DNA of 39,884 nucleotides from the NCBI GenBank assembly GCA_050043265.1, contig JBHJIR010000096.1, forward strand, positions 1 to 39,884, given 5' to 3'. The stretch's first letter is position 1. The number at the start of each line of letters is the position of its first letter. Source of the stretch: Pelagibius sp050043265. GTDB taxonomy: Bacteria; Pseudomonadota; Alphaproteobacteria; Kiloniellales; Kiloniellaceae. Positions 34,129 to 39,884 of this stretch are shown here, piece after piece. The notes under the pieces were generated by a model. The model was not told where the DNA came from, did not search any database, and was given only the letters and a program-made list of their open reading frames with translations. The position numbers were made by a program, and so were the translations under genes.

Positions 34129-34932
34129 ATGGCTGGGTTGATGGCCGGCAAACGCGGCCTAATCATGGGAGTGGCCAACGACCACTCCATCGCGTGGGGC
34201 ATTGCCACCGCGCTTCACAAGCAAGGGGCGGAACTGGCCTTCACCTTTCAGGGGGCGGCCTTCGAGCGCCGGGTGCGGCCGCTGGCCGCCTCGGTCGGCT
34301 CCGAGCTGGTGATTCCTTGCGACGTCGAGCAGGAAAGCGAGGTCGCCGGCACCTTCGCCCAGTTGGGCGACGCCTGGGGGTCGCTGGACTTCGTGGTGCA
34401 CGCCATCGCCTATTCCGACAAGGAAGAGCTGAAGGGCCGCTACCTCAACACCAGCCGCGCCAACTTTCGGCGCACCCTGGCGATCTCCTGCTATTCCTTC
34501 ACCGCTGTGGCCCGCGAGGCGGCGCCGCTGATGACCGATGGCGGTAGCCTGATCACCCTGTCCTATCTGGGCGCCGAGCGGGTGACACCGAACTACAACG
34601 TCATGGGCGTCGCCAAGGCCGCGCTGGAAGCCAGCGTGCGCTACCTCGCCGTCGACCTGGGCGCCGACGGTATCCGCGTGAATGCGATCTCGGCGGGGCC
34701 GATGCGCACCCTGGCCGGCTCGGCGATCGGCGATGCGCGCTTCGTGTTCGGCTGGAACCGCGACCACGCGCCCCTGAAACGCAACGTGCTGCTGGAAGAA
34801 GTCGGCTCGGCCGGGCTCTATCTCGCCTCCGACCTGTCCCAGGGCGTCACCGGCGAGGTTCACTACGTCGACGGCGGCTACAACATCGTCGGCATTCCCT
34901 CGCCCGGGCGCATGACCCGGCCCAGCGAATAG
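34129..34932 (+). CDS. fabI: Enoyl-ACP reductase (NADH)
   Basis: 267 residues from the ATG of MAGLMAGKRGL; a start at 34141 is possible. The cofactor loop is GVANDHSIAWGIA, and the catalytic residues Tyr146, Tyr156 and Lys163 (YNVMGVAK) fall at the same numbers as in E. coli FabI. It reduces trans-2-enoyl-ACP in the last step of each elongation round and is the target of triclosan-type inhibitors. It starts 19 bases after fabB and completes the operon. Its stop lies 3 bases from the stop of the convergent phosphodiesterase gene. Confidence 0.97.
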   Translation: MAGLMAGKRGLIMGVANDHSIAWGIATALHKQGAELAFTFQGAAFERRVRPLAASVGSELVIPCDVEQESEVAGTFAQLGDAWGSLDFVVHAIAYSDKEELKGRYLNTSRANFRRTLAISCYSFTAVAREAAPLMTDGGSLITLSYLGAERVTPNYNVMGVAKAALEASVRYLAVDLGADGIRVNAISAGPMRTLAGSAIGDARFVFGWNRDHAPLKRNVLLEEVGSAGLYLASDLSQGVTGEVHYVDGGYNIVGIPSPGRMTRPSE

Positions 34933-34935
34933 GCC

Positions 34936-35727
34936 TCAGCCGTCTAAAGCGGGGATCAGCAGATCCGGCCGGTCGCTGATCAGGCAGTCGACCCCCTTGT
35001 CCAACAGCCGGCGCCCGGCGCGCACCCCGTTCACCGTGTAGACCGCGAAGGCATAGCCCGCCGCCTTCACTGCCGCCACATCGGCGCGGCGGGTGCGCCG
35101 CCAGTACATGTGCATCGAGGCACAGCCGAGCTCGTCCATCGCCTGACGCCTGCCGCCGGTAAAATCCTCCGCCTGGAAGCCGCGCGGCCAGTGCGTCGCG
35201 ACCCGTCTGGCCGCCGCCAGCGAGGCACGTTCGAAGCTGCTGACCAGCGGCGGCAGCCGGTCGTCCGGCCACAGCTTCAGCAGCCGGGTCAGCGCCACCT
35301 CGGCGGTTTCGACCGCCAGGCCCGCAGTCGGCTTGATCTCGACATTGGGCGTCAGCCCCAATTCCAGCAGGCAGGCGACGCACGCCTCCAGGGTCGGCAC
35401 CCGGCAGTCGTCCCGGCCTTGGAACAGCGTGCCGGCACGCCGGCTGTACGTCTGGGTGAAATGCCGGCTCGCATCCAGCCCGCGGACGACCGAAAGCGGC
35501 GTCCGCGCCATGGCGCCCTTGGTGCCGGTGGTGCGTTCCAGGGTGTCGTCGTGGAACAGCACCGGCTGGCCGTCGCCGGTCAACATGACGTCGAACTCGA
35601 CCCAGGTGGCGCCGGCTTCGGCGGCTGCCTTCATCGACGCCAGGGTGTTCTCCGGCGCCAGCGCCTTGGCACCGCGGTGGCCCATGATTTTGGGAAGGCG
35701 CAAAGAAAAAGCCGGCGGAGAGGTCAT
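34936..35727 (-). CDS. Glycerophosphodiester phosphodiesterase
   Basis: 263 residues. GDPD motifs are GHRGAKALAPENTL (His17, Arg18, Glu26, Asn27), EFDVMLTGDGQPVLFHDD (Glu44, Asp46, His59) and NVEIKP. It would hydrolyse glycerophosphodiesters to glycerol-3-phosphate and an alcohol with a metal ion. No signal peptide is seen, so it is cytosolic (UgpQ-like). It follows pnp on the same strand. Its Shine-Dalgarno and ATG lie inside the loop of what looks like the pnp terminator (35706-35748), so expression may depend on readthrough and structure. Confidence 0.93.
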   Translation of the reverse strand: MTSPPAFSLRLPKIMGHRGAKALAPENTLASMKAAAEAGATWVEFDVMLTGDGQPVLFHDDTLERTTGTKGAMARTPLSVVRGLDASRHFTQTYSRRAGTLFQGRDDCRVPTLEACVACLLELGLTPNVEIKPTAGLAVETAEVALTRLLKLWPDDRLPPLVSSFERASLAAARRVATHWPRGFQAEDFTGGRRQAMDELGCASMHMYWRRTRRADVAAVKAAGYAFAVYTVNGVRAGRRLLDKGVDCLISDRPDLLIPALDG

Positions 35728-35748
35728 GTCGCCCCCTCGCGCCGGCTT
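35706..35748 (-). terminator. pnp terminator with the next gene's start codon in its loop
   Basis: On the minus strand AAGCCGGCG (35740-35748) pairs perfectly with CGCCGGCTT (35709-35717), and TTTTT follows (35706-35710, overlapping the stem's last bases). The 22-base loop holds GAGGGGG and the ATG (35725-35727) of the phosphodiesterase gene. Confidence 0.78.
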
Positions 35749-35773
35749 CTGTGCAGTACGTCGTTACGAAGAC

Positions 35774-37882
<2,109 letters not shown>

Positions 37883-37976
37883 GCTTGTTAGGTCCTTCTA
37901 ACCTGACACTTACGGAACCGCCGCGCCCGGATGGCGTCGTCAGCGTGTGCCGGAATGCAAAGCGCCGGACCCGCGC

Positions 37977-38018
37977 AAGGGGCGTCCCGCCCGGGGAAGC
38001 TTCCCCTGGACGCCCCTT
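37977..38018 (-). promoter_or_regulatory. Long hairpin in the pnp leader
   Basis: AAGGGGCGTCC (37977-37987) pairs with GGACGCCCCTT (38008-38018) and encloses GGGGAAGCTTCCCC (37993-38006). No T run follows. The place between rpsO and pnp is where E. coli has its RNase III-processed, autoregulatory leader hairpin; a similar role is inferred. Confidence 0.65.
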
Positions 38019-38035
38019 ACGTCGGCCCGGCCCTC

Positions 38036-38072
38036 AAAAAGCCATCGTGCCGGCACAGTCACGATACGGCTT
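38036..38072 (-). terminator. Rho-independent terminator after rpsO
   Basis: On the minus strand AAGCC-GT-ATCGTG, a 10-base loop, CACGAT and GGCTT are followed by a T run (plus-strand A run 38036-38040). The stem is 11 bp with a 2-base bulge, about 100 bases after the rpsO stop. Confidence 0.8.
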
Positions 38073-38173
38073 GCGTTCATTCCGTCCATTCGTCCCCCCG
38101 GTGGGCGGCACCGACCGACGCCCGAAGGCAGGCGCGGCACCGCGGCACGGGGGAATCTTCTCTGGGTCCGGCC

Positions 38174-38443
38174 TTAACGGCGCAGGCCCAAGCGCTGGAT
38201 CAGGGCGTCGTAACGCGCCTTTTCCTTGCTCTTTACATAGTCCAGCAAGCGCCGGCGCTGGCCGACCATGACCAGAAGGCCGCGGCGCGAGTGGAAATCC
38301 TTTTTGTGGGTCTTGAGGTGCTCGGTGAGGTTCACGATGCGCTCCGACAGGATTGCGACCTGAACTTCCGGCGACCCGGTGTCACCCTGGTGGGTGCCAT
38401 ACTCTTCGACCAGCGCAGTCTTGCGCTCGTTGGTGATCGACAT
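38174..38443 (-). CDS. rpsO: 30S ribosomal protein S15
   Basis: 89 residues, the usual length. Typical uS15 segments are HQGDTGSPEVQVAILSERIVNLTEHLKTH (written here in part), KKDFHSRRGLLVMVGQRRRLLDYVK and the C-terminal RYDALIQRLGLRR. It binds the central domain of 16S rRNA. truB ends 17 bases upstream on the same strand, so rbfA-truB-rpsO form a run, with a terminator and then pnp. Confidence 0.98.
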   Translation of the reverse strand: MSITNERKTALVEEYGTHQGDTGSPEVQVAILSERIVNLTEHLKTHKKDFHSRRGLLVMVGQRRRLLDYVKSKEKARYDALIQRLGLRR

Positions 38444-38460
38444 CGCTATGTCTCCAATAA

Positions 38461-39381
38461 CTAAAGGTTCAGAACCCGGACCGGATGAATGTCGCCTGCC
38501 TCATAACGGGCCAATGCCACCGGTTTACCGCCGGTTGTGGTAAAGACAATGGATCCGTTGCTGAGCTCGCTGATGCGATCGCGGTTGGCACGTGCCACCA
38601 TGGACACGGCCTGCCCGCAGCGCAGGCGGTTCGCCTCGGTCTCGGACAGAGCCAGCGCCGGGATGTCGTCCAGCGCAGTCTCGACCGGGAGCACCTGCTC
38701 CAAGGCGGCGGGACTATGCCCCATTGATTCCAGGGAATCCAGCGAAATCGCGTCGGCCTCGGTGAACGGGCCTACGGTTAATCGCCGCAACTCTACGATG
38801 TGGGCGACGGTCCCGGTCGCCCGTCCCAGGTCGCGCGCCAGGGAGCGCATATAGGTCCCCTTGCCGCAGTGGACCTCGAAAACCGCGTGGTCCGGGTCCG
38901 GCATCGCCTCCAGGGTGATGGCATGAACCGTGACGGTGCGGGCCTTCAGCTCGAAATCGGCCTGGGCACGGGCCAGGTCGTAGGCTCGCTTGCCGTCCAC
39001 CTTGATCGCCGAATAGAGCGGCGGGATCTGTTGGATGTCCCCAGTGAAACCGTCCAGCACGGCGCGGATCTGATCGGCGTCGGGGCGGTGCGGATGCTCC
39101 TCGATGACCGCGCCTTCGGCGTCGTCGGTCGCCGTCGCCTGGCCCCAGCGCAGGGTGAAGCGGTAGCTTTTACGCCCATCCATCACATAGGAAACCGTCT
39201 TGGTCGCCTCGCCGAGGGCGATCGGCAGCAGGCCGCTGGCCAGCGGGTCCAGGGTGCCGCCGTGGCCGACCTTGCGTGGCTTCAGGAGGCGGCGTACGCG
39301 ACCGACCACCTGGGTCGAGGTGAGGCCGAGCGGCTTGTCGATGATCAGCCAGCCGTTAACGCCCCCCGCCTCAGCTTTCAT
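38461..39381 (-). CDS. truB: tRNA pseudouridine-55 synthase
   Basis: 306 residues from the ATG of MKAEAGGVNGWLIIDKP. The ATG overlaps the rbfA stop by 11 bases, which supports this start over longer frames. The catalytic Asp45 is in GHGGTLDPLASGLLPIALG, and KSYRFTLRWGQATATDDAEG and CGKGTYMRSLARDLG are family segments. It isomerises U55 in the T-loop of tRNAs. The rbfA-truB-rpsO-pnp order is the classic proteobacterial 3' half of the nusA-infB operon. Confidence 0.97.
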   Translation of the reverse strand: MKAEAGGVNGWLIIDKPLGLTSTQVVGRVRRLLKPRKVGHGGTLDPLASGLLPIALGEATKTVSYVMDGRKSYRFTLRWGQATATDDAEGAVIEEHPHRPDADQIRAVLDGFTGDIQQIPPLYSAIKVDGKRAYDLARAQADFELKARTVTVHAITLEAMPDPDHAVFEVHCGKGTYMRSLARDLGRATGTVAHIVELRRLTVGPFTEADAISLDSLESMGHSPAALEQVLPVETALDDIPALALSETEANRLRCGQAVSMVARANRDRISELSNGSIVFTTTGGKPVALARYEAGDIHPVRVLNL

Positions 39382-39884
39382 CGGGATCGCTCTGGCCCCC
39401 ATCTGAATCGCCATCGGGGCCGGCGTCTTCCGCGTCATCTTCCGCCTCGACATCCCGAACGACCCGGGGATGGTGCAGAAGGGCGTTGATGCGGGCGGCT
39501 TCGTCGAAAGAATGGTCGGCCTGGAACGACAGCCGCGGCGTGTGGCGCAGATCGACCTCGCGGCTGAGCTGGCCGCGCAGGAAGCTGGCGGCGTGGTTGA
39601 GGGCGGCGATGATCGGATCGAGATCGCTGCCCCCCAGCGGCACCACGAAAGCGGTGGCGCTCTTCAGGTCCGGGCTGACCCGCACCTCGGTGACCGTCAG
39701 GTTGACGTCGGTCAGACTTGGATCGCGCAGTTCGCCGCGCGTCAGCACACCGGCCAGCGCATGGCGCAATTCCTCACCGACCCGCAGCTGAGGCTGGCGG
39801 CGGCCCTGATCGGACCCGCGCGCTGACCCGTGATCGGAGCGTGAACTGGGTGCCTTGGCGCGCCCTTTGGCGCGTCGTGAATGT
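39371..39884 (-). CDS. rbfA: 30S ribosome-binding factor A, 5' end outside window
   Basis: The frame stays open to the window edge, so the start lies beyond 39884. Visible are VGEELRHALAGVLTRGELRDPSL, VNLTVTEVRVSPDLKSATAFV and FLRGQLSREVDLRHTPRLSF, the KH-like RbfA core. The C-terminus is an acidic tail rich in Asp and Glu that overlaps the start of truB. RbfA helps mature the 16S 5' end and supports growth in the cold. The N-terminal part seen here (RAKGRAKAPSSRSDHGSARG) is a basic, low-complexity extension longer than in E. coli. infB would be expected just outside the window. Confidence 0.95.
   Translation of the reverse strand, partial: HSRRAKGRAKAPSSRSDHGSARGSDQGRRQPQLRVGEELRHALAGVLTRGELRDPSLTDVNLTVTEVRVSPDLKSATAFVVPLGGSDLDPIIAALNHAASFLRGQLSREVDLRHTPRLSFQADHSFDEAARINALLHHPRVVRDVEAEDDAEDAGPDGDSDGGQSDPDES

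Overview
The window is a GC-rich, gene-dense chromosomal segment from an alphaproteobacterium, most likely in or near Rhodospirillales/Kiloniellales. This placement is inferred from gene content: an Irr-type Fur regulator with an Irr box, the irr-fabA-fabB-fabI neighbourhood, dnaA-dnaN-recF-gyrB together with rpsT, the mutM/ubiE-ubiB-coaBC-dut block, and alphaproteobacterial intergenic palindromes. I see no tRNA, rRNA, IS element, prophage or CRISPR array. Both ends cut genes: ada on the left and rbfA on the right.

Layout. 1-3823: 3' end of ada, a short conserved alphaproteobacterial protein, a YgjP-type metallopeptidase, a VOC protein and a Bcr/CflA efflux pump. 3846-3984: two back-to-back 64-bp palindromes. 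3982-13834 (all minus): class A penicillin-binding protein, gyrB, recF, dnaN, dnaA, rpsT. 13989-16184 (minus): enoyl-CoA hydratase, a small secreted protein, mutM. 16286-23022 (plus): ubiE-ubiB, then coaBC-dut-Rrf2 regulator-cysK, then moeB. 23025-28269: a TRAP-permease-like membrane protein of unusual form, divergent from a BMP-type binding protein, a membrane-anchored LAS-type peptidase, a 2-hydroxyacid dehydrogenase and a secreted SH3 protein. 28442-31826 (minus): irr, a rubredoxin-less rubrerythrin, a GlpC-like Fe-S protein and a DUF3501 protein. 32212-34932 (plus): fabA-fabB-fabI. 34936-39884 (minus): rbfA-truB-rpsO-pnp and a glycerophosphodiester phosphodiesterase.

Most of the window is core replication, translation, RNA-decay, cofactor and lipid machinery. 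The most promising system-level signal is the irr/rubrerythrin/Fe-S protein/DUF3501 block. A perfect Irr box (TTAGAA-N3-TTCTAA) lies four bases upstream of a good -35/-10 promoter for the rubrerythrin gene. This suggests an Irr-controlled peroxide or iron-handling redox module in which the GlpC-like protein could be the electron donor that a rubredoxin-less rubrerythrin needs.

The RNA level also holds structure worth testing. fabA has a leader with its own promoter and an immediate terminator-like fold. The pnp terminator carries the start codon of the next gene in its loop. pnp has a long leader hairpin. A 4 x 15-bp minisatellite sits between fabA and fabB, and three copies of a REP-like double palindrome are scattered between genes. 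All functional statements rest on reading motifs by eye; no database search was possible.
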